From: Alcaligenes sp. SORT26
Lineage (GTDB): Bacteria > Pseudomonadota > Gammaproteobacteria > Burkholderiales > Burkholderiaceae_B
Assembly (NCBI RefSeq): GCF_017377875.1
Contig: NZ_CP070975.1
Location: 2,852,001-2,916,000 of the forward strand
Length of the DNA stretch: 64,000 nucleotides
Direction of reading: 5' to 3'
This document shows, one piece after another, positions 9,394 to 18,016 of the stretch. The notes beneath the pieces were generated by a model, which did no database searches, had not been told where the DNA came from, and saw only the letters and a list, made by a program, of their open reading frames with translations. A program made the translations under genes and the position numbers. How positions within the stretch are numbered: position 1 is the first letter of the stretch; every line of letters starts with the position of its first letter.

Positions 9394-10481
9394 GGCGCAT
9401 CCTGCCCAAGTTCGGCCTTCAACTGCGCCACGGTGGGCGAAATCAAAGGCACCAGCATGGCTTCGCGATAGCGACGCAGCAGTTGGGGATGTTTACCTTG
9501 CATATAGGTCGCACCACCAATGGCAGAGCTTTCCAGAGCTACGGCTTGCGAGGCCAGACTGCTGAGCTCAATGCGGACCTTGAACAGATCCGGAGGGGTA
9601 GCCGAACCGGGTTTGCGTACGGCATCCACCAGCACATTCGAGAGTTCCTGCACGCGATCCAGCAAGCGGCGCGCGGGCTGTTCCTGCACCCACTGGCAGC
9701 GTGGCGCCTCCAGCACTTGCTTCAAAGAACGTCGTGCCAAACCCATCGTCATGCCGCATTGCAGCGCCATGAAACGGGGGCGCACCGCGCGTACGAAGTG
9801 GCCCGCCTCGGGATGCAGCAGACGCTCTTTGCCCAAACGCACGGCATTGAAGGTCAAGGCCGCGGTATTGCTGCCACGCAGCCCAACCAAATCCAGATCT
9901 TCCGAGCGCTCCAGACCTTGGTCACCCAACTCTGCTACCCAAATGCCTGCCTGCTGTTCAGGCATGGCGGCCACAATGGCCACCAGACATTTTCCAGGGC
10001 GCAGATTGGTAATCCAGGGCAAGCGACCTTGAAACTGCCACTGCCCTTGCTCGGGCTGTGCGCGCACTTGCAGCTCTTCAATGCCACCCAAAAACTTGAT
10101 GGCATTAGACAGGCCCGTCGCACCGGCAATGCTGCCATCCAGCAAACCGGGCAAATAGCGCTCGCGCATAGCTGGGTCCTGCACATCGCGCAGGTATTCA
10201 ATGAACGTACGCTGGCTCCACAGGACAAAGCCTGCCGTCAGGGAGTGCTCGGCCACCTCCACAATGGACTGAACCGCATCACCAAAGTCTGAAAAGTCCG
10301 CTTTCAAGCCCAGACTTAACAAACCATCCTGCGCCAGACGTGGCAGCAAGGCCTGCGACTGGGAGGCATCGCTATCCAGGCACAGAGCATGCTCTTCCAG
10401 CCACTGGGCCAGGCCGGGCGACAAAACAGGCTGTTCTGAGGCCAGCACAGCCCGCTCAGACTGCGTTAAGACGCTTCCCAT
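9390..10481 (-). CDS. Acyl-CoA dehydrogenase-like flavin oxidoreductase
   Basis: The 363-residue protein has the acyl-CoA dehydrogenase/flavin-dependent monooxygenase fold: an all-alpha N-terminus (LPRLAQDGLLSLGLKADFSDFGDA), a beta middle domain (GATGLSNAIKFLGG; LPWITNLRPGK), and a C-terminal helical bundle (QCGMTMGLARRSL). It is shorter than classical acyl-CoA dehydrogenases (about 380-390), and I do not see the usual catalytic glutamate context. Within sulfonate-type transporter operons such proteins often act as reduced-flavin monooxygenases of the SfnB/DszC kind; assigning that role here is inference from context. It overlaps the ATPase gene by 4 bases and the AhpD-like gene by 16 bases. 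Confidence 0.65.
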   Translation of the reverse strand: MGSVLTQSERAVLASEQPVLSPGLAQWLEEHALCLDSDASQSQALLPRLAQDGLLSLGLKADFSDFGDAVQSIVEVAEHSLTAGFVLWSQRTFIEYLRDVQDPAMRERYLPGLLDGSIAGATGLSNAIKFLGGIEELQVRAQPEQGQWQFQGRLPWITNLRPGKCLVAIVAAMPEQQAGIWVAELGDQGLERSEDLDLVGLRGSNTAALTFNAVRLGKERLLHPEAGHFVRAVRPRFMALQCGMTMGLARRSLKQVLEAPRCQWVQEQPARRLLDRVQELSNVLVDAVRKPGSATPPDLFKVRIELSSLASQAVALESSAIGGATYMQGKHPQLLRRYREAMLVPLISPTVAQLKAELGQDAP

Positions 10482-11026
10482 GCGTAGGCCTCCAACTGGC
10501 TATTAAGCGGCGTACGGGCCAGATTATTGGCAAAGTTGCAGATAGTCGCCAAGCCAATACCGGTAATCACTTCCAGTGCCTGTTGATCGCCATAACCAGC
10601 CCCACGGAAATCCGCCAAAGCCTGGTCAGACACTTGACCACGGGTATCAATCACGGCGCGGCTGAACAAGGCCAAAGCCTGCAGGCGTTCGTCATTGATC
10701 TGGTCAAAGCCACGAGCACGCAAGGCGGCCAGGATTTCGGGGTCCAGCTTGGCTTTATTAGTCGCAATGGCCGTATGGCCTGCCACGCAGAAACGGCAAC
10801 CATGAGTGGTCCCAGCCACCAGTTGCACCACCTCGCGCTCGATCAGCGACAGGCTGGCCGTAGCGTTCAAGGCGGACATATCCTGATAGGCTTGCAAGGC
10901 AACCGGGGCATTGGCCAAAATAGCCAGCAAATTGGACAAAAAGCCGCTACCACGCACCGCTTTTTCAAGGGCGGGTTTGACCGCGTCAGGAGCGGAGTCC
11001 ACAGTATGCAAAGTTAGGCGGGTCAT
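10466..11026 (-). CDS. AhpD-like / carboxymuconolactone decarboxylase-family protein
   Basis: The 186-residue protein belongs to the AhpD/CMD family. The redox motif HGCRFCVAGH is visible, with C77 and C80 as the CXXC pair and H84 following, preceded by the conserved REVVQLVAG. Such proteins are alkylhydroperoxidases or relay thiols in redox reactions. It is the first gene of the leftward operon, 129 bases from the divergent AraC-type regulator. A plausible role is coping with peroxide made by the flavin enzyme next to it; this is inference. Confidence 0.75.
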   Translation of the reverse strand: MTRLTLHTVDSAPDAVKPALEKAVRGSGFLSNLLAILANAPVALQAYQDMSALNATASLSLIEREVVQLVAGTTHGCRFCVAGHTAIATNKAKLDPEILAALRARGFDQINDERLQALALFSRAVIDTRGQVSDQALADFRGAGYGDQQALEVITGIGLATICNFANNLARTPLNSQLEAYAWEAS

Positions 11027-11155
11027 GATCGCGTCAATTCCTTAGTTAATCCGAGAAGGTTTTATTGTCGATCGACTGGTGCCTTATCTCCATGTGCGAA
11101 CATAGCGGTATTCCTATTAAAAATATCCACGAAAAGAAATAAGCATATTTTCCAC

Positions 11156-12118
11156 ATGAGCGACTCTGCCTTTCCTGACGGCCATTGCGCCATCGACTCC
11201 AAGGACACGGGACACCCTGTGGAGGAATTGTTGTTGTCCGGGCTGGAGATCTCGGCCAGCCTGTTTCACTTGGGCCAATACTGCAATCAATGGGAAAGCA
11301 GCCTGCACGGGCATCAACGGGCAGGCTTTCATGTGGTCTTGCATGGACCATGCTGGCTGCATATTCAACATCAGGAAGCCCTGGCCCTGCAGGCAGGCGA
11401 TGCGGTGTTCTTTTTAAGGGACGTACCCCATCGTTTAAGCTCATCACCCACACCACCCGACTGGAATGCGGCGATGCGCCGTCAAACCATGCAAAGCCTG
11501 GAGCCCAATGTGGCACACAGCACGGGGCTGCTCTGTGGCTTTCTGGATCTGGGCCGTGGCTTGAGTGAGCTGCTACTGGCAACCGTGCCAGATGTCTTGC
11601 TGATTGATGGCTCGCAGGCTGATGCCGATTCCGGGCGGCCGTTGCTGGATTTGATTCAGGCGGAAATGGGACGTCAGCCGCAGGCTAACTCCAGCTTGCT
11701 GGAAAAGCTGGTAGAGCTTTTATTGTTCTATACCTTGCGCCAGCAAATCGGCCAATCACCCGCAGAAGGCGCTCTGCCAGCGGGCCTGATTCATCTGGCC
11801 AGCGACCCTGCTTTCGGTGGTTTGATCGAACAACTGCTGCGCGAACCGGCCAAAGCGTGGTCGGTGGACGACATGGCCGCCTATCTGAACATGTCTCGCG
11901 CCGCCTTTCATCGTCGTTTTACCCTACTCTGCGGGATGGCTCCGGCCCAGGTGCTGCTGCAACTGCGCATGCAACTGGCCAAACGCCAACTGGAGCAGGG
12001 CCTGACCATGGAACAGATTGCCGAACGTATCGGCTATAGCTCGGCAGCCGCCTTTAGCGCCGCGTTCAGGCGTAGTGCCGGCGTCAGCCCGGCACAGTGG
12101 CGCAAGCAACAGCCATAG
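11156..12118 (+). CDS. AraC-family transcriptional regulator (cupin_6 type)
   Basis: The 320-residue regulator has an N-terminal cupin-like sensor domain (the LHIQ...LALQAGDAVFFLRDVPHRL segment near residues 75-100 matches the AraC_binding/cupin_6 pattern) and a C-terminal double helix-turn-helix (about 225-318) with VDDMAAYLNMSRAAFHRRF and the second helix region IAERIGYSSAAAFSAAFRR. It is transcribed away from the leftward sulfonate-type operon across a 129-base, AT-rich gap at 11027-11155. It is therefore the likely activator of that operon; its effector is unknown. The proposed start has no strong ribosome site. Confidence 0.85.
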   Translation: MSDSAFPDGHCAIDSKDTGHPVEELLLSGLEISASLFHLGQYCNQWESSLHGHQRAGFHVVLHGPCWLHIQHQEALALQAGDAVFFLRDVPHRLSSSPTPPDWNAAMRRQTMQSLEPNVAHSTGLLCGFLDLGRGLSELLLATVPDVLLIDGSQADADSGRPLLDLIQAEMGRQPQANSSLLEKLVELLLFYTLRQQIGQSPAEGALPAGLIHLASDPAFGGLIEQLLREPAKAWSVDDMAAYLNMSRAAFHRRFTLLCGMAPAQVLLQLRMQLAKRQLEQGLTMEQIAERIGYSSAAAFSAAFRRSAGVSPAQWRKQQP

Positions 12119-12137
12119 CAATACGTTTGCCCATAAA

Positions 12138-12172
12138 AAAACCCCCAAGCTGTAAACAGATTGGGGGTTTCT
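12138..12172. terminator. Bidirectional terminator between the AraC gene and rpsQ
   Basis: An ACCCCCAA / TTGGGGGT stem sits with an A run on its left and TTT on its right. On the minus strand it ends in T7 or longer, giving a strong stop for the ribosomal operon; on the plus strand it is weaker. It marks the end of the S10 cluster at rpsQ. Confidence 0.85.
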
Positions 12173-12210
12173 ATCAGAGCCAAGCCTGAGCCTGGCATCT
12201 GGGCAAGCGT

Positions 12211-12486
12211 TTAGATCACGCGGGCTGCTTCGATCAGACGCACAACAGTCCAGGACTTGCTGCGGCTGATAGGACGGCCTTCGGTAATCTCAACGGTATC
12301 GCCTTCGTTGTACTGGTTGGTCTCGTCGTGCGCTTTGTATTTATTGGAGCGGACGATGATCTTGCCATACAAAGGATGTTTAACGCGGCGTTCAACCAGA
12401 ACGACGACAGTTTTGTCCATCTTGTTGCTGACAACTTGACCAATCAGGGTACGTTGACGTTTTGCGGTAGTTTGAGTTTCGCTCAT
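12211..12486 (-). CDS. rpsQ: 30S ribosomal protein S17
   Basis: The 91-residue S17 binds 16S rRNA early in 30S assembly. The conserved core [18 protein letters not shown] and the KYKAHDE segment are present. The length is slightly above E. coli S17 (84), because of a short N-terminal extension. The ATG at 12486 is chosen because an upstream in-frame start at 12585 would overlap rpmC entirely. It is the last gene of the leftward S10 cluster and is followed by a terminator, not by rplN. Confidence 0.96.
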   Translation of the reverse strand: MSETQTTAKRQRTLIGQVVSNKMDKTVVVLVERRVKHPLYGKIIVRSNKYKAHDETNQYNEGDTVEITEGRPISRSKSWTVVRLIEAARVI

Positions 12487-12487
12487 C

Positions 12488-12679
12488 TTACTTTCCTGCG
12501 GTCTCAGCCATGACGGTACGGACGCGAGCGATGTCGCGACGTACTTTGCCCAGTTGGCTGGTGTTGGAAAGCTGTTGAGTAGCACGCTGCATGCGCAGGT
12601 TAAATTGTGCTTTCAACAGGCTCTCGAGCTCTTTTTGGAGCTCGGCGGCATCTTTAGTACGGAGTTCGCTGGCTTTCAT
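12488..12679 (-). CDS. rpmC: 50S ribosomal protein L29
   Basis: The 63-residue L29 has exactly the E. coli length and begins [10 protein letters not shown]. The conserved [28 protein letters not shown] segment is the rRNA-binding helical pair near the exit tunnel, where trigger factor and signal recognition particle dock. It sits 9 bases after rplP and 1 base before rpsQ within the S10 cluster. Confidence 0.96.
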   Translation of the reverse strand: MKASELRTKDAAELQKELESLLKAQFNLRMQRATQQLSNTSQLGKVRRDIARVRTVMAETAGK

Positions 12680-12688
12680 GACGTCTCC

Positions 12689-13105
12689 TTAAGCACCGAT
12701 CTGACGCGTTACGAACGTCGTCGAGATAGGAAGCTTGGCAGCGGCCAGACGGAATGCTTCACGTGCCAGCTCTTCGCTAACACCTTCCATTTCGTACAGG
12801 ACTTTGCCTGGTTGAATCTCAGCGACCCAGAACTCTGGATTACCTTTACCGTTACCCATACGAACTTCAGCAGGTTTCTGCGAAATTGGCTTATCGGGGA
12901 AGATACGGATCCAGATGCGGCCACCACGTTTGATGTGACGGTTAATTGCACGACGTGCTGCTTCGATCTGGCGAGCAGTCAGACGGCCACGGTCAGTGGC
13001 TTTCAGACCAAATTCGCCAAACGAAACTTGCGCACCGCGAGTTGCCAGACCGGTGTTACGGCCTTTGTGCTCTTTGCGGTACTTTCTGCGAGAAGGTTGC
13101 AGCAT
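12689..13105 (-). CDS. rplP: 50S ribosomal protein L16
   Basis: The 138-residue L16 begins [17 protein letters not shown], a near-invariant start, and contains the conserved [12 protein letters not shown] and VRMGKG-like (VRMGNGKG) loops that contact tRNA at the A site and 23S rRNA. The length is close to E. coli (136). It starts 3 bases after the rpsC stop. Confidence 0.97.
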   Translation of the reverse strand: MLQPSRRKYRKEHKGRNTGLATRGAQVSFGEFGLKATDRGRLTARQIEAARRAINRHIKRGGRIWIRIFPDKPISQKPAEVRMGNGKGNPEFWVAEIQPGKVLYEMEGVSEELAREAFRLAAAKLPISTTFVTRQIGA

Positions 13106-13108
13106 GTT

Positions 13109-13882
13109 TTATTCTCCTTCGGACGGAGCAGACGCCGCGTCTTTACGAGGACCGCGACCACGACCACCTGGACGGCGGTTTTCAGGACGGTCACCACGTG
13201 GACGACGTGGGCGGCGCTCTTCAGGGGCTACGGTGTCAACAGGCATTTCGCCGTTAGGCAGCATGTCGCCCTTGTAGACCCAGACCTTGATACCGATGAT
13301 CCCGTACGTCGTGTGCGCTTCGGAAGTGCCGTAATCGATGTTAGCGCGCAGGGTGTGCAGAGGCACACGGCCTTCGCGGTACCATTCGGTACGAGCGATT
13401 TCGATGCCGTTCAAGCGACCCGAGCTCATGATCTTGATGCCTTGGGCACCCAGACGCATGGCGTTTTGCATGGAACGCTTCATCGCACGACGGAACATGA
13501 TGCGCTTTTCCAATTGCTGAGCAATGGAGTCGGCGATCAGTTGAGCGTCGGTTTCAGGTTTGCGAATTTCTTCGATGTTAACGTGCACTGGCACGCCCAA
13601 CAGACGCTGCAGGTCAGCCTTCAGGCTTTCGATGTCCTCGCCGCGCTTGCCGATCACTACACCAGGACGAGCCGAGTAAATAGTGATGCGAGCATTTTTG
13701 GCAGGACGCTCGATGACCACACGGCCAACCGAGGCGCTTTTCAGCTTGCGTTTCAGGTATTCGCGCACACGGATGTCGTCAGCCAACATCGTACCGAACT
13801 CAGCACCGTCAGCGTACCAACGCGAGCTCCAGTTACGGTTAACAGCCAGGCGGAACCCAATTGGGTGGATTTTCTGTCCCAT
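13109..13882 (-). CDS. rpsC: 30S ribosomal protein S3
   Basis: The 257-residue S3 begins [14 protein letters not shown] and contains the KH domain ([16 protein letters not shown]) and the C-terminal S3 domain ([17 protein letters not shown]). It forms part of the mRNA entry channel with helicase function. It is about 24 residues longer than E. coli S3 (233). The extra is a C-terminal basic tail of RRPRGDRP / GGRGRGPRK type ending in an acidic SEGE, a common feature in betaproteobacteria. Confidence 0.97.
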   Translation of the reverse strand: MGQKIHPIGFRLAVNRNWSSRWYADGAEFGTMLADDIRVREYLKRKLKSASVGRVVIERPAKNARITIYSARPGVVIGKRGEDIESLKADLQRLLGVPVHVNIEEIRKPETDAQLIADSIAQQLEKRIMFRRAMKRSMQNAMRLGAQGIKIMSSGRLNGIEIARTEWYREGRVPLHTLRANIDYGTSEAHTTYGIIGIKVWVYKGDMLPNGEMPVDTVAPEERRPRRPRGDRPENRRPGGRGRGPRKDAASAPSEGE

Positions 13883-13891
13883 TGTGACTCC

Positions 13892-14221
13892 TTAAGCGCC
13901 GACTTTGACCACAATGTGGCAAGTCTGCTTCTCAATACGGTTACCGCGGCCTTTGGCTCGTGCAGAAAAACGCTTCAACGACTGAGCCTTGTCCACGTAA
14001 ATGGAGGTGACTTTCAGTTCGTCGATGTCGGCGCCGTCATTGTGCTCAGCGTTGGCAATAGCCGATTCCAGAGCTTTCTTGATGATGCCAGCGGCTTTCT
14101 TGGGAGTGAAAGTCAGCGTATTCAGAGCGTGAGCGACGGACTTGCCGCGGACCATGTCCGCAACCAGACGTGCTTTTTGCGCCGAAATATGGACTCCACG
14201 AATAATTGCTGTAGTTTCCAT
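13892..14221 (-). CDS. rplV: 50S ribosomal protein L22
   Basis: The 109-residue L22 lines the nascent-peptide tunnel. The conserved [15 protein letters not shown] and the beta-hairpin tip region ([15 protein letters not shown]), where macrolide-resistance changes map, look wild type in length. Start: an ATG at 14221 (METTAI) is preferred over a GTG one codon upstream (14224); the upstream rpsS stop TAA abuts that GTG. Confidence 0.96.
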   Translation of the reverse strand: METTAIIRGVHISAQKARLVADMVRGKSVAHALNTLTFTPKKAAGIIKKALESAIANAEHNDGADIDELKVTSIYVDKAQSLKRFSARAKGRGNRIEKQTCHIVVKVGA

Positions 14222-14224
14222 CAC

Positions 14225-14500
14225 TTATCTCCGGGCCTTTTTGTCCGCAGCGTGACCCTTGAACGTACGGGTCAAAGCGAACTCGCCGAGCTTGTGGCCA
14301 ACCATGTTCTCGTTGATGTAAACGGGAATGTGTTGACGGCCATTGTGAACGGCAATCGTCAGCCCAATGAACTCGGGCAGGATGGTAGAGCGGCGCGACC
14401 AGGTTTTGATTGGTCGCTTGTCGTTACCCACAACGGCTGCATCAACCTTTTTGATCAGGTGAGCATCAACGAATGGGCCTTTTTTGATCGAACGTGACAT
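14225..14500 (-). CDS. rpsS: 30S ribosomal protein S19
   Basis: The 91-residue S19 begins [12 protein letters not shown] and carries the conserved [21 protein letters not shown] core in the head of the 30S subunit, near the B1a bridge and A-site tRNA. The length equals the family norm (92 in E. coli). It is 12 bases after rplB and directly abuts rplV. Confidence 0.97.
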   Translation of the reverse strand: MSRSIKKGPFVDAHLIKKVDAAVVGNDKRPIKTWSRRSTILPEFIGLTIAVHNGRQHIPVYINENMVGHKLGEFALTRTFKGHAADKKARR

Positions 14501-14512
14501 AGTGTTCGCCCC

Positions 14513-15340
14513 TTACTTGCGCTTACGGCGCGAAACAATCATGTTGTCTGTGCGCTTGTTACGACGGGTGCGGTAGCCCTTAGCAGGAGTACCCCATGGG
14601 CTGACTGGCTCACGGCCTTCACCCGTACGACCTTCACCACCACCGTGCGGGTGATCGACTGGGTTCATCGCCACACCGCGAACGGTTGGGCGAATACCAC
14701 GCCAGCGAACAGCACCGGCTTTACCGATTTGACGCAGGCTGTGATCGTGGTTGCTAACTTCGCCAATCGTGGCGCGGCAGTCGATGTGAATGCGGCGAAC
14801 TTCACCGGAACGCAGACGCACTTGAGCGTACGTGCCTTCACGAGCCAGCAACACAGCGGAACCACCAGCGGAACGAGCGATTTGAGCACCCTTACCAGGC
14901 AGCATCTCGATGCAGTGAATGGTTTGACCCACAGGAATGTTGCGGATAGGCAATGTGTTGCCGGAACGGATTGGAGCTTCCGCGCCAGAGAACACCGTTG
15001 CACCCACTTCCAGACCACGAGGGGCGATGATGTAACGACGCTCGCCGTCTGCGTAGCACACCAATGCGATGTGAGCGCTGCGGTTAGGGTCGTATTCCAG
15101 ACGTTCTACTTTCGCAGGAATACCGTCCTTGTTGCGACGGAAGTCGACAATACGGTAGTGCTGCTTGTGACCGCCGCCACGGTGACGAACCGTGATGTGG
15201 CCGTTGTTGTTACGGCCAGCAGTACTGGATTTCTTTTCCAGCAAAGCCGCGTGAGGAGCGCCTTTGTGCAGTTCAGGGTGAACTACTTTGATCATGCCAC
15301 GGCGACCTGGCGACGTTGGTTTTACTTTTACCAATGCCAT
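14513..15340 (-). CDS. rplB: 50S ribosomal protein L2
   Basis: The 275-residue L2 is needed for subunit association and the peptidyl-transferase centre. The conserved [18 protein letters not shown] segment, and near the C-terminus the [14 protein letters not shown] motif with its universally conserved histidine, are intact. The length matches E. coli (273). It starts 1 base after the rplW stop. Confidence 0.97.
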   Translation of the reverse strand: MALVKVKPTSPGRRGMIKVVHPELHKGAPHAALLEKKSSTAGRNNNGHITVRHRGGGHKQHYRIVDFRRNKDGIPAKVERLEYDPNRSAHIALVCYADGERRYIIAPRGLEVGATVFSGAEAPIRSGNTLPIRNIPVGQTIHCIEMLPGKGAQIARSAGGSAVLLAREGTYAQVRLRSGEVRRIHIDCRATIGEVSNHDHSLRQIGKAGAVRWRGIRPTVRGVAMNPVDHPHGGGEGRTGEGREPVSPWGTPAKGYRTRRNKRTDNMIVSRRKRK

Positions 15341-15341
15341 A

Positions 15342-15638
15342 TTAGTTCACCTCAGAAAAGTCGAGTTCCTGACCGGGCTTGAGCGAGACATATGCCTTGC
15401 GCACACTGCGGCGGCGACCCATGAAACGGCCAAAGCGCTTTTCTTTGCCCTTCTGATTGAGCACCTGCACCGACTCAACTTCTACTTTGAACAGCAGTTC
15501 AATAGCAGCTTTGATTTCAGGCTTGGTAGCATCAGGAGCGACGCGGAAAGCGATTTGCTGATTTTTTTCGGCAACGTACGTGGCTTTTTCAGTCACGACA
15601 GGTGCCAGAATGACTTGCAATAGACGTTCGGCGTTCAT
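15342..15638 (-). CDS. rplW: 50S ribosomal protein L23
   Basis: The 98-residue L23 is the exit-tunnel protein that docks trigger factor and SRP. It begins [19 protein letters not shown], with the conserved TEKA and the AVEVLFKVEVE-like ([17 protein letters not shown]) element, and ends with the [12 protein letters not shown] strand. The start overlaps the rplD stop by 4 bases. Confidence 0.96.
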   Translation of the reverse strand: MNAERLLQVILAPVVTEKATYVAEKNQQIAFRVAPDATKPEIKAAIELLFKVEVESVQVLNQKGKEKRFGRFMGRRRSVRKAYVSLKPGQELDFSEVN

Positions 15639-16255
15639 CCCAACATCTCCTCAAACTGAGCGACAGCCGCTTTGGTGACCAACACTTTTTTGTAGTGGAT
15701 CAGGGACAGCGGGTCAGCGTAGCGTGGCTCAACCACAGCAACGTGAGGCAGGTTACGCGTAGCCAAGTACACGTTCTCGTCCAGCGCGTCGGTGATGATC
15801 AGCACGGATTCCAGGCCCAGGTCTTTCAGCTTGTTGGCTGCCAGACGGGTCTTGGGTGCTTCCAGAGTGAAGGAATCAACAACCAACAGACGCTCGTCAC
15901 GGACCAACTGAGACAGAATCGCGCTGATACCGGCGCGGTACATCTTCTTGTTGACCTTGTGCGTGTAGTTTTCTTCACCGGTGTTGGGGAATGCACGACC
16001 GCCTCCACGCCACACGGGCGAGGATGTCATACCAGCACGAGCGCGGCCGGTGCCTTTTTGGCGCCATGGCTTCTTGGTGCTGTGGTTGACTTCGGCACGA
16101 GTCAATTGCTTGCTGTTACCGCTGCGAGCATTGGACTGGTATGCAACAACGATCTGGTGAACCAGGGCTTCGTTGAATTCACGACCGAAAACGGTTTCGT
16201 TGGCCTGCAATGTGGATGCAGCTTGGCCTTGTTCGTTCAGGAGCTTCAGTTCCAT
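15635..16255 (-). CDS. rplD: 50S ribosomal protein L4
   Basis: The 206-residue L4 reaches into the exit tunnel. The tunnel loop [20 protein letters not shown] with WRGGGRAF is intact and wild type in pattern at the macrolide-relevant positions. In E. coli, L4 also represses the S10 operon by binding the leader upstream of rpsJ; here rpsJ is separated from rplC, so that circuit must differ (see the leader at 17007-17063). It starts 3 bases after rplC. Confidence 0.96.
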   Translation of the reverse strand: MELKLLNEQGQAASTLQANETVFGREFNEALVHQIVVAYQSNARSGNSKQLTRAEVNHSTKKPWRQKGTGRARAGMTSSPVWRGGGRAFPNTGEENYTHKVNKKMYRAGISAILSQLVRDERLLVVDSFTLEAPKTRLAANKLKDLGLESVLIITDALDENVYLATRNLPHVAVVEPRYADPLSLIHYKKVLVTKAAVAQFEEMLG

Positions 16256-16258
16256 GGA

Positions 16259-16933
16259 TTAGGCTCCTTTCACAGCAGGGCGCACAACGATATTGGCATT
16301 CTTGTGACCTGGGACAGCGCCCCGGACCAACAACAAGCCACGCTCGGCGTCGACGCGGATCACGTCAAGATTCTGAACCGTACGGGTAACGTCACCCATA
16401 TGGCCCGACATTTTTTTACCTTTGAACACACGGCCTGGATCCTGGGCTTGACCAATGGAACCGGGTACGCGGTGCGAGCGCGAGTTACCGTGGCTGTTAC
16501 GCTGGCCGCCAAAATTGTGGCGTTTGATGGTACCGGCAAAGCCTTTACCGATCGTGGTGCCTGTAACGTCAACCTTCTGACCCGCTTCGAAAATGCTTTC
16601 CACAGCAACTACGGAACCGGCGGAAAGCTCGGCGATAGCGGCGGGGTCGAGGCGGAATTCTTTCAGGATGCTGCCAGCTTCAACGCCAGCTTTTGCATAG
16701 TGCCCTGCCTGGGGCTTGGTAACGCGTGTTGCACGACGGGTGCCAAAGGCAACCTGTACAGCAGCGTAACCGTCAACTGCGGGCGTCTTGACCTGGGTGA
16801 TGCGGTTGTTGGACACGTCCAGCACGGTCACAGGGATGGACTCGCCTTCCTCTGTAAACACACGGGTCATGCCAACTTTACGCCCAACAAGGCCCAGCCG
16901 CCACGCGGCAGGCGTAGGTGTCGAGTTCGACAT
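16259..16933 (-). CDS. rplC: 50S ribosomal protein L3
   Basis: The 224-residue L3 is an early 23S rRNA binder whose central extension approaches the peptidyl-transferase centre. The [14 protein letters not shown] start of the domain and the central [22 protein letters not shown] loop, with its methylatable glutamine context, are visible. The start ATG at 16933 has GGAG 7 bases upstream; an alternative at 16951 would add six residues. It is the first gene of the rplC-rpsQ block and is preceded by 240 non-coding bases with a promoter candidate. Confidence 0.96.
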   Translation of the reverse strand: MSNSTPTPAAWRLGLVGRKVGMTRVFTEEGESIPVTVLDVSNNRITQVKTPAVDGYAAVQVAFGTRRATRVTKPQAGHYAKAGVEAGSILKEFRLDPAAIAELSAGSVVAVESIFEAGQKVDVTGTTIGKGFAGTIKRHNFGGQRNSHGNSRSHRVPGSIGQAQDPGRVFKGKKMSGHMGDVTRTVQNLDVIRVDAERGLLLVRGAVPGHKNANIVVRPAVKGA

Positions 16934-17006
16934 CGTTTTCTCCATTCCCAACTACGATTGGTCGGGGCTAACTGAGAGTACACGCAATGATTTGCGCGAC
17001 GACCAT

Positions 17007-17024
17007 AGCCAAAACTTTTTGGCT
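17007..17024 (-). promoter_or_regulatory. Hairpin in the rplC leader
   Basis: A perfect inverted repeat AGCCAAAA / TTTTGGCT with a 2-base spacer lies between the promoter candidate and the rplC start. No T tract follows it, so it is not a terminator. It could be part of a protein-binding leader replacing the L4-responsive leader, but nothing in the sequence proves this. Confidence 0.35.
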
Positions 17025-17033
17025 AAGCTAGTA

Positions 17034-17063
17034 AATATAGCACGCGGCTGTAAAGCCAAGCAA
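17034..17063 (-). promoter_or_regulatory. Candidate promoter of the rplC-rpsQ operon
   Basis: On the minus strand TTGCTT (17058-17063) and TATATT (17034-17039) are 18 bases apart and lie about 100 bases upstream of rplC. The rest of the 240-base interval 16934-17173 is AT-rich and holds no gene. A promoter is needed here because rpsJ ends at a strong terminator. Confidence 0.5.
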
Positions 17064-17173
17064 GATTTACTGCAAAAATCTACCCTAAACTGCTTGATTG
17101 ACAACAGTTTTTTCAGATTCGGAGGGCTTGGCTATAAAGACGAGATCAGAAAAATTGATCAAGACCTCAGTTT

Positions 17174-18016
17174 CTATTGATGCGCCTTATTCACAAAGCG
17201 GGCTACGTATTCGTTCACCGGCTCATCACGAATTTGGGCCGGAGTGCCGCTTTGTTCCACCCTGCCCTCGCGCAAAACCACAATGTGCTGACCCAGGCGC
17301 AATGCCTCATCAATATCGTGGGTAATAAAGATGATGGTTTTGTTCAGGCTGCTTTGCAGACGCAAAAGCTCATCCTGCATCTCGTAGCGAATCAAGGGGT
17401 CCAGAGCCGAGAAGGCCTCGTCCATCAGCAGAATATCGGCATCGACGGCCAAGGCTCTGGCCAAACCTACCCGTTGCTGCATTCCGCCTGACAACTCATC
17501 AGGGTAGTTATCGGCATAGTCCTGCAAGCCCACTCGCTCCAGCCATTGCCGAGCCTGCTCTCGGGCTTGTGAGCGCTTGTCACCTCGCACCTCCAGGCCA
17601 AAGGCGACATTCTCCACCACCGTCAAATGGGGCAGCAAACCAAAGGCCTGGAACACCATACTGATTCCAAAACGGCGAAACTGCCGCAAGCTGGCCATAT
17701 CCAGTTGCAGTATGTCCTGTCCATCTACCAATACTTGCCCGGCGCTGGGATCAATCAGGCGATTGATATGGCGTACCAAGGTAGATTTGCCCGAACCGGA
17801 TAGCCCCATCACGCAGGAGATCTGTTGCGCTGGGAAGCAGGCATTCACACCAGCCAGACCCACAATGCAATCCGTCTGCTTTTGCACGGCTTGCTTGTCG
17901 GCCCCCTGCTTTAGAAGCTCCACGGCTTCTGTGGCCCGATTACCAAAGACCTTATAAACATCGCGCAGCTCTATCTTGCAGGCCTGCTCAATGGTGACGT
18001 TGGAGTCTGTGTTCAT
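17174..18016 (-). CDS. Glycine betaine/proline-type ABC transporter ATPase (ProV/OpuAA family)
   Basis: The 280-residue ATPase drives the fused permease encoded just upstream. Walker A GLSGSGKST (71-79), ABC signature LSGGMQQR (175-182), Walker B LLMDEAFSALD (197-207) and the H-loop TH are intact. The long insert before the Walker A (EAVELLKQGADKQAV...) is typical of ProV-type ATPases. The C-terminal CBS pair used for osmosensing in some members is absent; the protein ends soon after the REGRVEQSGTPAQIRDEP regulatory turn. Its start overlaps the stop of the fused transporter gene by 4 bases. Betaine, choline or carnitine are possible substrates. Confidence 0.87.
   Translation of the reverse strand: MNTDSNVTIEQACKIELRDVYKVFGNRATEAVELLKQGADKQAVQKQTDCIVGLAGVNACFPAQQISCVMGLSGSGKSTLVRHINRLIDPSAGQVLVDGQDILQLDMASLRQFRRFGISMVFQAFGLLPHLTVVENVAFGLEVRGDKRSQAREQARQWLERVGLQDYADNYPDELSGGMQQRVGLARALAVDADILLMDEAFSALDPLIRYEMQDELLRLQSSLNKTIIFITHDIDEALRLGQHIVVLREGRVEQSGTPAQIRDEPVNEYVARFVNKAHQ

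Noticed and set aside
12554-14497. A 647-codon plus-strand frame across rpmC to rpsS
   Set aside because: Antisense shadow covering several real ribosomal genes.
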